64,000 bases of DNA from Pycnopodia helianthoides (GCA_032158295.1 CM063246.1:4001371-4065370), one strand, 5' to 3'; counted from the stretch's first letter, positions 10,895-22,799 are shown. Notes: generated from the letters alone by a model not told the origin. Numbers and translations: made by a program.

Positions 10895-11148
10895 GCCGTA
10901 ACAAAAGGCAGCTCACACTTAGACTGACGAGGAAGGCTCCAAAAAAGTGGAACCAGATTTTGCAGATTGGATGATGTGGATGAGTGAGGCCCGCCCTAGC
11001 AAGAGAATCGAGATCTTACGTACAACTCATCAGTAGATGAAACGGAAGATGAAAAATGTCGGTGCTCAGCGATGCCTTGATGACATTAACTGATGTCTGG
11101 AATGGAAAACACATCAACGTTCTTGACACGTTGTTGACGATTTCACAG
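10895..11148 (+). other. Possible exon with start codon
   Basis: A pyrimidine-rich tract (10838-10885) ends in CCCGGGCAG, a fair splice acceptor, so this could be an internal exon. An alternative acceptor is TTTTGCAG at about 10961-10968. It ends ATTTCACAG followed by GTGAGG, a strong splice donor, at 11148/11149. An ATG in adequate context lies at 11056. Splicing is predicted by eye only. Confidence 0.35.
11056..11148 (+). CDS. Possible first coding exon, unknown protein
   Basis: 31 codons starting MSVLSDALMTLTDVWNGKH and ending in phase 0 at the donor GTGAGG. The start is preceded by GAAAA (A at -3). I do not recognise the product. VLSDAL faintly recalls the N-terminus of ribosomal protein uS8, but the rest does not follow that family, so no name is given. 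A downstream partner could be the exon-like segment at 46.67 kb, whose phase-0 frame is open; this is speculative. Confidence 0.25.
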
Positions 11149-11149
11149 G

Positions 11150-12330
11150 TGAGGAACTATAACTATCTTGTTTTTCCCTCCACGTTTTTTTTTCTCTCCC
11201 CCCTTCTGCTCTCTGTTCTTGCCTTTTGCTCTTTCCATCTTTTCGGAGAGGCGAGAATTCATAGGCGTTCTTTATGTGATTCCCCACAACGTCTTGCTAC
11301 CTAATTCGGTCTTGTCTTTCCCCCTCATCTCTCGCCAAAGCAATTGACTGAGGCTTCCTCAAGATTTTATTTTCATTTCATCATTTCCTCCTCCTCCCCT
11401 AAGTGTTTCTGGGTTCTTTAAGTGGGCACCTTGTAATTTTTATGACATTTCTTTCCCCTCTCCCCCCCCCTTCAGTTACCCCATCTATGCGGATGTGCCC
11501 CCCCCCCCCATCCACACAATGTCCGACTGCCTGTCTGTCTTTCAATCGCGATGTGTCTTTCACTCGATCTCATTCCATTTCCGTAACTTATGCAAATGAA
11601 TTTCCCGTCCCTCAAAATTGTCTAAAATGGGTTCGCTGTGTGTCTTGCTTAACGCCTAGCTGCCCGAAATCATTACATTAGGGGGTTAGTGCACTGCCAG
11701 TTGAATTTGCCAAGCCCCAGTTAGCCGTGACAGACAGATATTCTTCGATTCATCGGCCAAGATTAGTGGAGGGTAAGGGGAATGGGGGAGGGAAACCAGA
11801 AATTGAAAATTGCTAGATTATTTTGGAGGCCTGTGTTAAAAACCATCAATCCGTGAGGGACTTGTTGGCTCAGGAAAAGTACATGAACGTGGCCTGAATG
11901 ACGGAACCTCGGTGAACGAGAAGAAAGGCTCGATTGGGAGATCTTCTGAAGTAGCACCAACGTGTTTGGGAGGACTCCAATTTTTGGCTGAGGAGGTGAA
12001 AACGAGATTGCTGTCGTCAAAAAGCTAGTACCTCTGCTCTGGGCCGTTCGGAATATTTAGCCTAATTAGTCGTCCCCCTTTTGTCCACATGCTGGATGTT
12101 CAGAATCTACTAGTTCAAACAAAATAATAGGGCGGAAGTATTCGGATGGCAAATTATGCAAACGTTTGCCAAGAACCGATACTGTTTACCAGACAAAATG
12201 CCAAGTAATGCATATTGTTTGTGAGTATGTTTGCAATAATTGTAGCTTCTACAATAAATTAGACTAACAAGGAATATTTTGTGCTAAAAAAACGCTCAGC
12301 ATACAAATGTTGTGATTACGGAAATAATGT
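11150..12330. other. No gene seen; pyrimidine-rich intron-like DNA
   Basis: C/T-rich tracts (11185-11240, 11455-11515 with runs of C) follow the possible donor. From about 11690 the sequence is more balanced. Open frames are short and featureless. Confidence 0.4.
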
Positions 12331-12690
12331 TGAATATCAAGTAATAAACCACAAGGGAAACTGAAATAATATTTAAATAATTTGGGGTTGAACAAAGGAA
12401 AATTGACTGCAGCGGAATTTGAACCAACGGCCTCTGGATTAACTTGCCTGCACTCTCCCAACTGAGCTATCTTGCCCCATGTTGGGGGTCTCCCTATTTT
12501 TGTCAATATCTTTGTTCAGGGGTGCCAGTCAGAAGCCATACAACCGTTAACTGCCGTGTAGCCAGGGATCACACCCAAGTTTAAGATACAACCTGGGAAG
12601 CGGCAGCAGAGGGATCACCTTAAGGGGATGCAACTTTTTTATTTTGAATATCAAGTAATAAACCACAATGAAAACTGAGTGGGTAAAATG
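12330..12690 (-). mobile_element. Element F with SINE S2 in minus orientation
   Basis: The left terminus ACCACAAGGGAAACTG is at 12348-12363. A minus-strand tRNA-like head lies at 12480-12400 (A box TAGCTCAGTTGG, B box GGTTCAAATTCC). The body contains CAGGGATCACACCCAAGTTT and AACCTGGGAAGCGGCAGCAG, as at 62.2 kb. A 25-base phrase TGAATATCAAGTAATAAACC flanks it directly on both sides (12330 and 12644). Confidence 0.78.
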
Positions 12691-12789
12691 CTGCTCAGCA
12701 GAGATGACCATCAGCCACTAATGTTCCCAGCAATGTTTTGCTGTGAAGATTGAAAAAGTCGAAACCAAACACATGGCCCTTATGTGCAA

Positions 12790-12970
12790 TGACATATTTT
12801 GTAATAATCAATATTTTTCAATTACATATTTGTAATACAAATAATCAATATTTGCATGAACACATTTGTAATAATCAATATTTGCAATTACATATTTGTA
12901 ATATTCAATATTTGCAATTACATATTTGTAATAATCAATATTTGCAATTACATATTTTGTAATAATCAAG
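12790..12970. repeat. 30-bp minisatellite
   Basis: About six copies of a 30-base unit built around AATCAATATTTGCAATTACA. Because 30 is a multiple of three, frames on both strands stay open, but the peptides are simple repeats. Confidence 0.9.
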
Positions 12971-13136
12971 ATGACCTTAAAATCTAATATGAAAATAAAT
13001 CGGAAAGAGAAAATAACCAAACCATAGATAAATGTTTACTTAACACAATTCATGTTTGTCTTTGGCAAACAAATACTTTGGGGAAGGTATATCACCAATA
13101 AAATAATTTACTAGGTGCTTCAAAATAGGATTGGAA

Positions 13137-13300
13137 CTGCCTCTAGCCACCGGGCTGGCTTGGTGGTTAGTGGTAAGAAATCTGCTCTAGCATGGCAAAG
13201 GTTGTGGGTCTGTATCCCACCCGAGTGGATTTTTTGTTTTCACAGAACTAGGGAAAGTACTGAGTGATTAATACATCGGTGTAAGGTCAAAAACAAATAA
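13137..13300 (+). mobile_element. SINE S4
   Basis: A-box-like TGGCTTGGTGGTTAGTGG near 13155 and B-box-like GGGTCTGTATCCCACC near 13206, followed by a body CACAGAACTAGGGAAAGTAC and CATCGGTGTAAGGTCAAAAA, as in the copy at 39.8-39.95 kb. Confidence 0.72.
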
Positions 13301-13689
13301 TATTCTTTATCCCAGCTGCAAAATAAACATCTATTATATACAGGTGCTTCAAAATAAGCTAATTTTTTTGTGAAGTTCAGACAAATGTGAGTCAACATTA
13401 TCTACTCTCATTTTAACTTTTCTATATTTTCCTTGTGGCCCTGACCTCAAGTGGACCTCTGGCCTTGTGATGGGCAATTTTCATAAATTATCAACGGAAA
13501 TAAAATTTGAAAAAAACAATTGTTTACTCTTTTTTTGAAAATGGCAGGACCTATTTCAGTGACATTTTCACAGGAATGTTTTTTTCTATGACATCTCTCT
13601 TGTCTCCAGAGAGGACTTGAATTTGTGCCCCTCAAAAAAAAAGGGGGATCTTCCAACCTTTTATGATATCAGGCATGTGATTGCTTGTT

Positions 13690-13900
13690 CCATGATTTCA
13701 GGATTTTCTTAAAACCTCCCTGAGCCGCAGATTTTTCCAGAAAGAAGTAAAGTGATCACCAAAGGCAGAAACAAAATGGTCCTCGCTGTGTCCAAACCTG
13801 TAGTTTGTGTATTTCTGGTGATGCACAGAGTCTGCAAAACCTCCTGAATTGTAACATCTGGGAGGTTCCGGGTCTATAATAGCCATTTTTTTAAGGCATT
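13690..13900. repeat. Dispersed repeat H, copy 1
   Basis: Starts TGATTTCAGGATTTTCTT and shares blocks such as TATTTCTGGTGATG and GTGTCC.AACCTG with 22238-22400, and weaker similarity with 32838-33045 and 58497-58700. Nature unknown; no inverted ends or tRNA-like head seen. Confidence 0.6.
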
Positions 13901-13984
13901 GTCTCATCCAGCCAACCTCATCTCTGATACAAGTACACTGTATAGTTCTTGGACAATGAAGCAGAGAGGAATTCATATTTGAAT

Positions 13985-14545
13985 GGCAATGTGATACATT
14001 TCTTTGAAACCCACGAATTGGAATGAATGTGCTCTTTTAAAAAACATTGAATCCATCTCTTTGTGGTGCTTTTTTCTTTCTTGAAAATTACGGATCGGAA
14101 TGAATGTACTCTTTCAAAAGCCAATGATATACCATCATGCCTTTGTCAAATTTTTCTAGCAACTTAAGAATTAGAATGGATGTACTCTTCCAAAAACCCA
14201 CAATTTTTTGTCTCACGGTTTTCTTTGTTCACGCTTTCCTTGCAACCAAAGTACTGAACTGGATCTGGATATGAACATCCTATTTTTAAGATGATATACC
14301 ATACCGTATGATCCTTTTCTTCAACAAAAAAAGAATTGGAACAAAAGTATTCTTTCAAAAACCAATGATGCACGATGCCTTTACCTCTCTCTTTTTTTGC
14401 AACTTCAAAAATCCAAAGATCTAACATCTTTTTATTACTCTTTCCTCGCAGTTTATTAATTGAATTGAAAAAAATCAATGATATTCCATTTCTGTACCAT
14501 ACACTTCTTCTTGGCCAAAAAGGATTGGAATGACTCACTCGTTAG
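13985..14545. repeat. Degenerate tandem repeat, irregular period
   Basis: The phrase AATTGGAATGAATGTACTCT with following TTTCAAAAACCAATGAT recurs in altered form at about 14015, 14090, 14170, 14333 and 14520. Spacing is irregular (about 75-190 bp). A 124-codon minus frame (14164-14538) runs through it and carries the phrases LKEYFCSNS and LEEYIHSNS; I treat this as a by-product of the repeat. Confidence 0.6.
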
Positions 14546-14950
14546 AAGAAAAACTACAACAAGACCATGCCTCTAAAGTCTTAGTTAAAGAGAACACTTA
14601 AAATCATACTGTCACAGAATGTTTTTTCCGTTCCATCCGATGCATCTAGTTGACCCTGATGAATTAAGACACATGGAATATACATGTATCTCGGTCGAAA
14701 CAATTCACCCCCCCCCCCTGTTTGTCCCGCCCCAAGCTTTTTCATCATCGCCTGCTGTGTCTATATAATATGATCAACGCCAGACCAAACCAAAGTGTCA
14801 CGCGTGTGTGCTTTACACCACCAGTCGTCCTATAAGCTCCTTTTGTATTGATCGTCCGTTTGGTCATACATGAGCATGGGCCATGCTGCTTACCCCCCTC
14901 CACATGCGCTTAAAAGCCCCGTTACTAAGTAATGGGCTTCAATTTCAAGC
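14546..14950. other. No gene seen
   Basis: Balanced, repeat-poor sequence with a C run at 14707-14720. Nothing assignable. Confidence 0.35.
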
Positions 14951-15250
14951 CTATTCAAACGTAATGGTGCTGTTCCATCAAAAGCTGTCATGGTGGGTCT
15001 CTTTTTCTCGCTGACTTTCCCCCACCCCCCCCCCCTTCTCCTTCACCTCCCCTTGCTTGGAGGTCATGCAGGATTTCTTTGTTTTAAAAGCACGTTTTAT
15101 AAGTCTAGATTCAAGCGTAATGGTGCTGTTCCATCAACAGCTGTCATGGTGGGTGTCTTTTTCCTCGACGACACCCCCCTTCCTTCACCTCCCCTTGCTA
15201 GAAGGTCATGCGTAATTTCTTTTGTTTTAAAGGCACCTTTTAAAAACTGA
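14951..15250. repeat. Two-copy tandem duplication of about 155 bp
   Basis: Copies begin ATTCAAACGTAATGGTGCTG at 14953 and ATTCAAGCGTAATGGTGCTG at 15110; each contains GCTGTCATGGTGGGT and TTCACCTCCCCTTGCT. They differ in the length of the internal C run. Confidence 0.85.
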
Positions 15251-15477
15251 ATCATAACTTAATCAAGATCAAAGTTTCAACCCATTTTATCTGGGTTGAA
15301 TTCAACTGAGAAACTATTCTAGTAAGGCATTTTAAGACTTGATACTTAAAAGATAGAAAGGTACCAGGTAAAGTAAGTGAATTTTTTTAAATATAGATAT
15401 TGACCTAACTGAAAAAATTGGGGACGAAGAAGTTTGGGAAATCTGTCAGGTGTGAAAACTATGACAAAACTGTAATA

Positions 15478-15735
15478 AATTAGTAGTATGAAATCATTTG
15501 AGTTGTAGTGGCCACAAGCATGGCTTGGAACATCATCCCCTTAGCGGCCACAAATGGCCACAAGAATTGAAATTAGTAGCATGAAATCATTTGAGTTGTT
15601 GTGGCCACAAGCATGGCTTGGAACATCATCCCCTTAGCGGCCACAAATGGCCACAAGAATTGAAATTAGTAGCATGAAATCATTTGAGTTGTTGTGGCCA
15701 CAAGCATGGCTTGGAACAGCAAGAATTGGCCTTCT
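15478..15735. repeat. 93-bp minisatellite, 2.6 copies
   Basis: TAGTAGTATGAAATCATTTG starts copies at 15481, 15574 and 15667 (exact 93-bp spacing). The unit contains GTGGCCACAAGCATGGC and GCGGCCACAAATGGCCAC. The third copy is cut short within AACAGCAAGAATTGG. Confidence 0.92.
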
Positions 15736-16007
15736 GCCAATCAACCGAAAAGGTCAAAGTGGAAGTCACATCCTAAGTTCCCAGACATACAATGTACTGT
15801 CTACTTTGCAGGGATGAGAAACTTCAGGTGTTTATCTGAATTCAAACTTTATTGTGTCTTCCTGGCAACAAAAATTGCTGTAATTTTCACCCGATAAAAA
15901 AAATCATGCTCTTAGATCTACTTCTCTAGCACTGTTTCCAAAAGCCTCTTTTCAATCTATACCCGCATATATCCAAAGGTGAAAATGCCATCATTTCACC
16001 AAAGATC

Positions 16008-16256
16008 AGGGCCCAATTTCATGGAGCTGCTTAAGCACAAAATTTTGCTTAAGCAACAAAATCATTGCTTAGTAAATTCAGACTACCGGCCAAGACTGTA
16101 CACTAGATTGTTATGCTAAGTAAACAAAAGCTAAATACCACTCACAAGCAATGTATAAGGCATGAAATTTTGGCCAGTAACATGTGTAAAATAAGCAAGC
16201 TATTTTCGTGCTCAAGCAAATTTTTTACTTAAGCAGCTCCATGAAATTGGGCCCTG
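16008..16256. mobile_element. MITE family E, full length
   Basis: Ends CAGGGCCCAATTTCATGGAG and CTCCATGAAATTGGGCCCTG, with a matching inner AGCTGCTTAAGCA / ACTTAAGCAGCT, giving arms of about 30 bp. GAT flanks both ends. Confidence 0.9.
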
Positions 16257-16408
16257 GATACAAGTTTCAGACTTTCTGGCCAGCTTTGGGGAGGTTCGGG
16301 TGGGCGACTAGAGTGACTAGACTAACCAGAAACAGTGTGACAGTGTGTGACGTAGCTCTCGAATTTACTACATCAACCATGCTTCCAGTGCGTGGTCGAG
16401 CTAAATAC

Positions 16409-16440
16409 TAAAATACCAAAAGTATCCACTGCCTTTGAAA
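16409..16440. mobile_element. MITE family B, solitary right end
   Basis: ATACCAAAAGTATCCACTGC followed by CTTTGAA matches the right terminus of the copy at 52603-52985; the TTAA is decayed to TTGA. The rest of the element is absent. Confidence 0.6.
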
Positions 16441-16743
16441 TCACCAGTATTTCTAGCCATATCACAGTGATGATTATACATGTCATAAGAACAAACAGTC
16501 ATGATATTAACCCTCTTGCTGTCTGACCATTCAATACCACAGATGGGCACAGATTTGTTCTGACGCGGGTTTTGAGTAGTTCTGATGTTTTGCGGCCTGT
16601 TTGACAATATCTGGTCCCAATGTCATGGCACTGGTTATCGGGGGATTCTGCACTTAAGACCCACAGAATCACATGCTTGGGGAGGGGGGGGGGGGGACGC
16701 AAGCGCAGATTTCTGTGGTAAGCAGAGCCATCACTATAGGCCC

Positions 16744-17009
16744 AGGGCCCAATTTCATAGAGCTGCTTAACAGCCGATTCTGTGCTAATGTATGAGTTTC
16801 TATTTCATAGCGCTGCTAACCGTAAGCACACGAAAAGGCATGCTAACCTTCCAGTGCTCAACAATGCAAATACATGGTGAACGCGCAAGGTGACTGCCTT
16901 ATTTTCTTGCTAACCTGTGAAATACACTTATGCTTAAGCAAATTTTTTCTGCTACAGTTAGCACGAAAAATTTGCTTACCGTTAAGCAGCACTATGAAAT
17001 TGTGCCCTG
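16744..17009. mobile_element. MITE family E, full length
   Basis: Ends CAGGGCCCAATTTCATAGAG and AGCACTATGAAATTGTGCCC. The interior repeats the end motif once (TATTTCATAGCGCTGCTAAC at about 16801), suggesting a composite or internally duplicated copy. Confidence 0.85.
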
Positions 17010-18890
17010 GTAAAGTTGCTCCACAACTAGGGGCTGAATGTTCCCCCTCTACAAAGTAATGTTTATAGTTTCCCTTTAAATGACAGCCACCTCCTTCTTT
17101 CGATGCAATCAATCGCATAAAAACTGTGGTTGAACATATCTAGACCAAGACACCCAGTCATTTGTAAGATATGGCCAACTTTGATGGAGTGGCAATTTTC
17201 CGATGTCAACAATAATTACACTTTTGGGCTCTTCTGCTGCTCAAAAGACGGATGCATTTGAACACCGGAGCTGAACAATTGGTAAAAGGATTGACAAATA
17301 CTTGGACGCAAAATAAAGAAAGAAGGAAGGGCTACTTTGATGTGGGCCAATTTGAGCAGATTGTGTTTTCCCACCTAAAAATGTGGGCAAACTCTTGCTT
17401 ATAGAGTGTTATGGATCAGACGGTGAGTGGATCTTGACAGATTTCTCAGTGCCACAAAGAATTTCAACATTACAATGCAGAAATGCTGTTTTTTCGGCTA
17501 GAGCGTGGTGCCCCGAGAGCTAAGGGATTGTTGATGTTGACTATGATGGGGGGAGGGGGGGGGGGGGAAAGAGAAAGAAAGTAGTAAGCCTCGCGTATCA
17601 GTGGGATAAATATGCGATCTCTGATTTGGAGGACGTCGGTTGCTGCAGTGAACAGAGCGACATTGTTGAAATTAAGTATGCCCTAATATGAGGACTTAGA
17701 GGGGGGGACCTTTGCAGAACGACGACGTACACCATAAAGGGAGCCAAGGGCTTGTGTGTCTGATGAATTAACTGCGTCAAAAATTTGATACCTTGATTGG
17801 CAACCGATGATAATTTGAAGTTGATTTTTTGGGGGGCTCAGAGTTAGATGAATTAGGAAGTGATTGAATGTAATTTATATCTCGCTCGTGGGGGGGGGGG
17901 GGGGGTTGGTTTTGAGAAGAGAGCTAAGAGTCAATCCCCGGTGGTACGTATACCAAATGGTGGTCTGTAACAGATGGGCATTGAGTATAGTATTGTTCAA
18001 CCTCTGCAGACTCAGAAATCATCAGCTGTCATAATCAGAAAAGTCAATGTTTGATTTCGACAGATGCCTACTATGACAGAACCCCCCCCCCTCCCTCCAC
18101 CTTCCACCAACAAAAAAAACTGTTGTGAAATCCCCAATGTTCAAAGCAGTAATTATACCAAATGAATGCCCACAGCATCTAGTATTTAACCCAGGAGCGA
18201 CCCATAACATTTTTTCTTGGTACCGTCCCCGGTCATTGGCCTATAAGACCCAACCAAACTACCATTACCAACACACACACAAAACTTTCCCTTGTGTACT
18301 GGTGTCTAGCTATTTATATTTTTACAACAATTTTTTTTTTTTATATATATAAAGCTGTTGACAACCAGGGTGGACTGCATCAAATATAAGAAGCTTTCAC
18401 AATCAGTGGAAAAAAAAAATGATAGATGGTTGTATTTTATACATGGCAGTTTAATACTGTTACCAGATTGTGCTCCTAAAAGGTCAACGTCCTCCCGTTT
18501 GAGTATTTCACTAATCACGATGAGGTTGTTGTGAATTGTGTTCAGGCGTTCACTTGACAAAGATGAACTGGCCGTAAAAAGCTGTGTAATGTTTATTCCC
18601 GACTTAATAGTATCATTGTATTATTACTATTATCATTTTTTTTTCCTTCTTTTTTTCGAAATGATGTATGGTAACCTGTGGCACTCTACAGGGAGTTACT
18701 GATGTTAAAGACACCAGAGCGTGCCAGACTGTAATTAATTGCGCCATTAGTGTTAGTTTAAAAGTTCAGGGTTTTTTTTTGTGTGTGTTTTTTTAATATT
18801 TTTTTTAATGTAAAGCCAGCGAATGATTAGACTCATGGTTTGACTTTGTGAACTTCTGTGGCAATTGGGTGGGGGGGGGGGGTCACTTGC
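17010..18890. other. No gene seen; several G runs
   Basis: Contains G-rich runs at 17528-17567 and 17888-17905, a CCCCCCCC tract at 18083 and a T run at 18331. Open frames are short. The purine-rich strand asymmetry at 17520-17580 is the only notable structure. Confidence 0.4.
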
Positions 18891-18893
18891 CAT

Positions 18894-19140
18894 GTGCACA
18901 GCCACAATCATGGGTACACTTTTTGTTACAAAGACACCAAATGAACGACACATAAATATTGAGTAACTCTTTGCAGATCTTGTTTTCGACAAACTCAAGT
19001 ACTTTCTACTCTTCATTCACACACCGCTGGTTAATCAATTTACAAAAAAACATTGATATAACTGTTACATCACTGGTTTTCAAAGTGTTGTTCATAACAT
19101 GGACACAAAAAAATGTGTACCCATGATTGTGGCTGTGCAC
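18894..19140. mobile_element. Inverted-repeat element, 26-bp perfect arms
   Basis: Left arm GTGCACAGCCACAATCATGG.. at 18894-18919; its exact complement is at 19115-19140. The 195-bp centre is non-coding. It is probably a small DNA transposon derivative; no target duplication is clear. Confidence 0.75.
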
Positions 19141-19689
19141 CAATACATATTTCTTTGGAAGAATGACAAAGTTACTTACCCAACTCACCGCACACAGTGA
19201 AATAATGATTGCATTTACAAATGTATTAAATTCAGTCTCTGGAGAGAGATCTACGAGAGAAAGATTTTTTTCTAAAGATCAAATTCTTAAGTAAAAAAAA
19301 GTCATCGTAACGAGTAATCAAACTACAGGAGATTCATCATGATTGGGATGGATGAAATTTAATTTGAGATAAATGACAACAATTTCCCCAAAATGTATTT
19401 AGTTATTAACCAGTCATTTTTCATTCAAGAATTATATATCTGATTTCGTATCTGATTGCTTTATCCAGTGGCTTGTACAGTGACCTTTCTTTTGATACAG
19501 TACCAAAACAATTGAGCATGCAATGTAATCTTTAAAAAAAAAGAGGAAAAATCAATTATTTTTTTTTTTTAAATATGATTAGTTTGGAACGTGAGGTCAG
19601 TAAACCCAAGTGCACCACTCCACGCCAGCTATTTTATCACTAGCTCAACTTGTTTTGATGGCCAAATATATGCAAAACTTCTCTGCGAA

Positions 19690-19975
19690 ATATGTTATTT
19701 AAATTATACTTATTTGGTCGCAGTCTGCTCGGGGGGCTGTATCGAGCCCCACATCACATTACATTAATAAATCGCTTTGTTTTATGTATCCCTTTCTCGA
19801 CTGCACATTCCGCTCCCGTCTTATTAGCCGAACAGCTCGGGGTGAAATCAATTTTAATCTACAGTCCATGAGCGTGATGCTGAGGGGGTTTTGAATAGTT
19901 AGCGGGGCTGAGAAACGGCAGAAAGGGCTCTCAGCCCCCCCGACGACGTTCCATACAAATTTATAAAGGCAGTGA
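19690..19975. promoter_or_regulatory. Candidate cis-regulatory block
   Basis: A repeat-poor, balanced stretch between AT-rich DNA. It has homeodomain-type TAAT cores (CATTAATAAATC near 19763, TCAATTTTAATC near 19848) and no shared repeat motifs. The call is from composition and motif look only; conservation in a related genome would be needed. Confidence 0.25.
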
Positions 19976-20236
19976 ATCTTTCTCTTTTTTTTTCTCTCTT
20001 CGGTTTGGGATTGTCATTACTGAGTAAAAACAACAAAACGTTAAGTTTAGAAGTGTTGTAAAAAAAAATTTAAAAAAATAAAAAAAGGGAGTGGGTTGAA
20101 AGAGGCGGGTGATGATTTGGATGGAGACTATGCTGAGTTATTTTGAGGGATAATTATACCAGGGGTAGGTGTTGGAGTTCACATTCTTATACTGTCATTA
20201 TTTGTGCACCGCAATGACTTCAGATTTTACGGGAAG

Positions 20237-21055
20237 TAAATTAAAGGTATACGGCATCGACGTTGGTGACAAAGTACTGGTACAGATTCGCGACTATCAA
20301 AAAACCGTCTCTATGTGCGCTTAATTTGAGCATGTATGAAGATCTTGTTTTCAATTAGTTCAGTCTACATTGTCCACTGTAGGTGGGGCTGATATTTCAA
20401 AATATATATTCTTGTACTTTTTTTTCAGTATCAAAGCACCCCGGCCAACAGTGATTAATGTCAAAGACCGTCCAGTATCCGCACTTTGTGTGACCCAACA
20501 TACACATGAAAAATCAAACCTGCGAAAGTTTGTGCTCAATCGGTCATCAGAGTCACAAGAAAATATTAATTGAAAAACCCAGTTACTGTTTTCACTGCGT
20601 TCAAACATTGGAGTTTCAGACTTGCGAGATCAAAACTTAATGTTTTACTCATTTCTCAAAAACTATTGCATTTTAGGCACAAATATTTTACTGGAAGTTT
20701 CCCACCATGACCATCTTGGTACCATGTAAATTATGGGTTCTTTTCCCTCTATCTCCCCATTCGAGAACCATTTTTTTCGTGTAATATTTCCCTCTGAAAT
20801 TAAGGCGTATTCGAGAAAAACTGTATCTGAAACCTTTAAAAAATGCAACAGCTGATTTGGGTTTTTACAAACTTAAGGACAATGTGTTCACATGCTGAAA
20901 ATTGCGCATGGCTTTTCACTATTTTCTCCTGAATCACACAACAGATTTTAGCCCAAATTTTCATTTCATTTCATGTTTCATGGTTGATCACACAAAACAT
21001 GAACACTGTCTGTGGCTATTTTGTCAGCTCCACCAATCCTGTATTATACCTTTAA
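20237..21055. mobile_element. Composite of TTAA MITE fragments (B-like, then D right half)
   Basis: The left part resembles a diverged family B copy (AATGTCAAAGACCGTCC, CTGCGAAAGTTTGTGCTCAA). The right part, about 20770-21055, matches family D and ends ACCAATCCTGTATTATACCT followed by TTAA at 21052-21055. The middle is a junction of uncertain origin. Confidence 0.65.
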
Positions 21056-21482
21056 TTTTCCATTGATCTACTTTTACGCTACCCTATATATGAGGATATT
21101 GTTTCTGGAAATCTATAACGTCATAGGGTCAACAGAAGGTTAAAAGACATTACGCGCTGTAGCCATCTTGGTCACGTTCCTTATGTACAAGTGTTGATTA
21201 CCATACATACATAAAAAGGGGCCAGGCTGTTTTTTGGTTTGTTTTTTGTTTACCCGCAACCTCATTCTGGTTGTGTGTGCTGGCTCAGATAGTTCTGAAT
21301 CTGGGTCATAATTGTAGACAATTTTCTTCAGCTTTTACAATTCAAACAAAAACATTTCTGATGAACAAGAAATTCATGATAATCGAAGCAACTGCTTGTA
21401 GAAAAGTATGTTAGTATTCCTAACATAAGAGACAATTTATTTATTTTGAAAACAACAATTTTTTTGATGTGTTTTCAAATCA

Positions 21483-21838
21483 TTAAAGGGACACGTTGTC
21501 TTCGGATTGGTCGGTTTGTCATGAAATTATTATGGCTGGAGAGATGTTTTAAAAGTATTATAAGATTATTCACACAACTATCCCTCGACATTGTGTTGTT
21601 TGTCCTTTCACATCATGAACTAACACAGTCTACTGTTTTGTAGAACCAAAGTTTTGACTCCTCAAAATGGCGGACCGTTCTAGTTTATGAATTAAAGGAT
21701 AACCACACAATTTGAGAAATTAGGTGTGTGAATCATTGTATTCTACTTTTAAAACGTCTTGATCCAGCCATATAAATTTCATAACAAATGCTTTTTATAG
21801 CCCAAAGTGCCCAATCCAAAGGCAACATGTCCCTTTAA
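21483..21838 (+). mobile_element. MITE family C, full length with TTAA ends
   Basis: TTAA at 21483-21486 and 21835-21838. Left terminus AGGGACACGTTGTCTTCGGA, right terminus CCAAAGGCAACATGTCCCT. The interior has AAACGTCTTGATCCAGCC and ATAACAAATGCTTT, shared with the fragment at 7200-7345. Confidence 0.88.
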
Positions 21839-21993
21839 GTCTGAAAAGATGATGGTTACATTATATTTTGGAAAAAGATAAAACTTGTTAATGTTTTCGG
21901 GAAATATTGACAACTTCTAGAAATTGATTGAAGCTGTGCCTACTCTCCCAGTCACCCATTGCAGGCACCTGTCCTAGTATCGACATAATTATC

Positions 21994-22179
21994 CAGGGCT
22001 CATAGAGACAAAATTGCTTAAACATTTTCTGCTAAACATAGATGTGCTGGATACCAGTCACAAATAGTACATGTGGCATGGTAGTTTGGCTCAGGTAACC
22101 TTATTCTGGTAAGCATCCTTTTGTTGTGCTTAGCTACTTTTTGTGCTTTTATAAGCAGCTCTATGAAATTGGGCCCAGG
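21994..22179. mobile_element. MITE family E, diverged left end
   Basis: Left CCAGGGCTCATAGAGACAAA is degraded; right GCAGCTCTATGAAATTGGGC is well preserved. The interior has the typical GGTAAGCATCC and GTGCTTAGC motifs. Confidence 0.75.
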
Positions 22180-22237
22180 TCCGATCACAAGTAACAGGTT
22201 TTAGTTTGCTTAAGACAAGATTGCTCACAATTTTTCC

Positions 22238-22400
22238 TGATTTCAGGATTTTCTTTCCAAATCCAATTGAGCCCTCAAATTTTCATGAAAGAAATAAGAC
22301 AGCCATCAAAGGGAGAAAGAAATAGTCCACATTGTGTCCGAACCTGGAGTTTTGTATTTCTGGTGATGAATTGGTAGGATGGCTCTGTAGAGGTGCTGGT
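22238..22400. repeat. Dispersed repeat H, copy 2
   Basis: Shares CTGATTTCAGGATTTTCTT and GTATTTCTGGTGATGA with copy 1 at 13.7 kb, in the same orientation. Confidence 0.6.
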
Positions 22401-22439
22401 TCCATCTTGCCACTCACTGGCGATTTGTTGTAACTTTTA

Positions 22440-22605
22440 AAATATTTTTACATTTACCCAAAACTATTTTTTTATCATGGTAACTTTGGTGTAATTCTAT
22501 TTTCTTTTTTAATAATCGTTTATTTTGTATCCCTTGTTTTCTTTTGTATTGTTTTGTGAGTGAAGAAGTGTACTAAAATAAAATTAAAATAAAATGATAA
22601 AAAAT
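22440..22605 (+). mobile_element. LINE 3' tail ending in (AAAAT)n
   Basis: T-rich 3'-UTR-like sequence followed by GTGTACTAAAATAAAATTAA and further AAAAT units up to about 22600, the style of ending seen in several LINE families in this window. No ORF remains. Confidence 0.45.
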
Positions 22606-22799
22606 TGGGGAAGTTATGAGTCTAGAATAAGGCAAAACCCAGTCACAGAAGCCATTTTTCAGGAATGTTCCCATTCGTCAAATCTTATCCCTGTTAAGAT
22701 TACATGTACTCTTTTTCAAACATGAGGGAAGAGAAATTCCTCGGGGGAAAAAAGAGTCCCAGAGAAAAAGGTCTTGCGCCGTCTTGAAATATCAGAGTA

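Noticed and set aside
10517..10927. 136-codon plus frame
   Set aside because: It runs through pyrimidine tracts and overlaps the possible splice acceptor; no domain or codon pattern supports it.
11056..11148. Ribosomal protein uS8 (RPS15A) first exon
   Set aside because: Only VLSDAL is similar; the following residues do not match that family.
12790..12970. CRISPR-like array (also considered for the 72-bp and 93-bp arrays)
   Set aside because: Units are contiguous without unique spacers, and the DNA is clearly eukaryotic.
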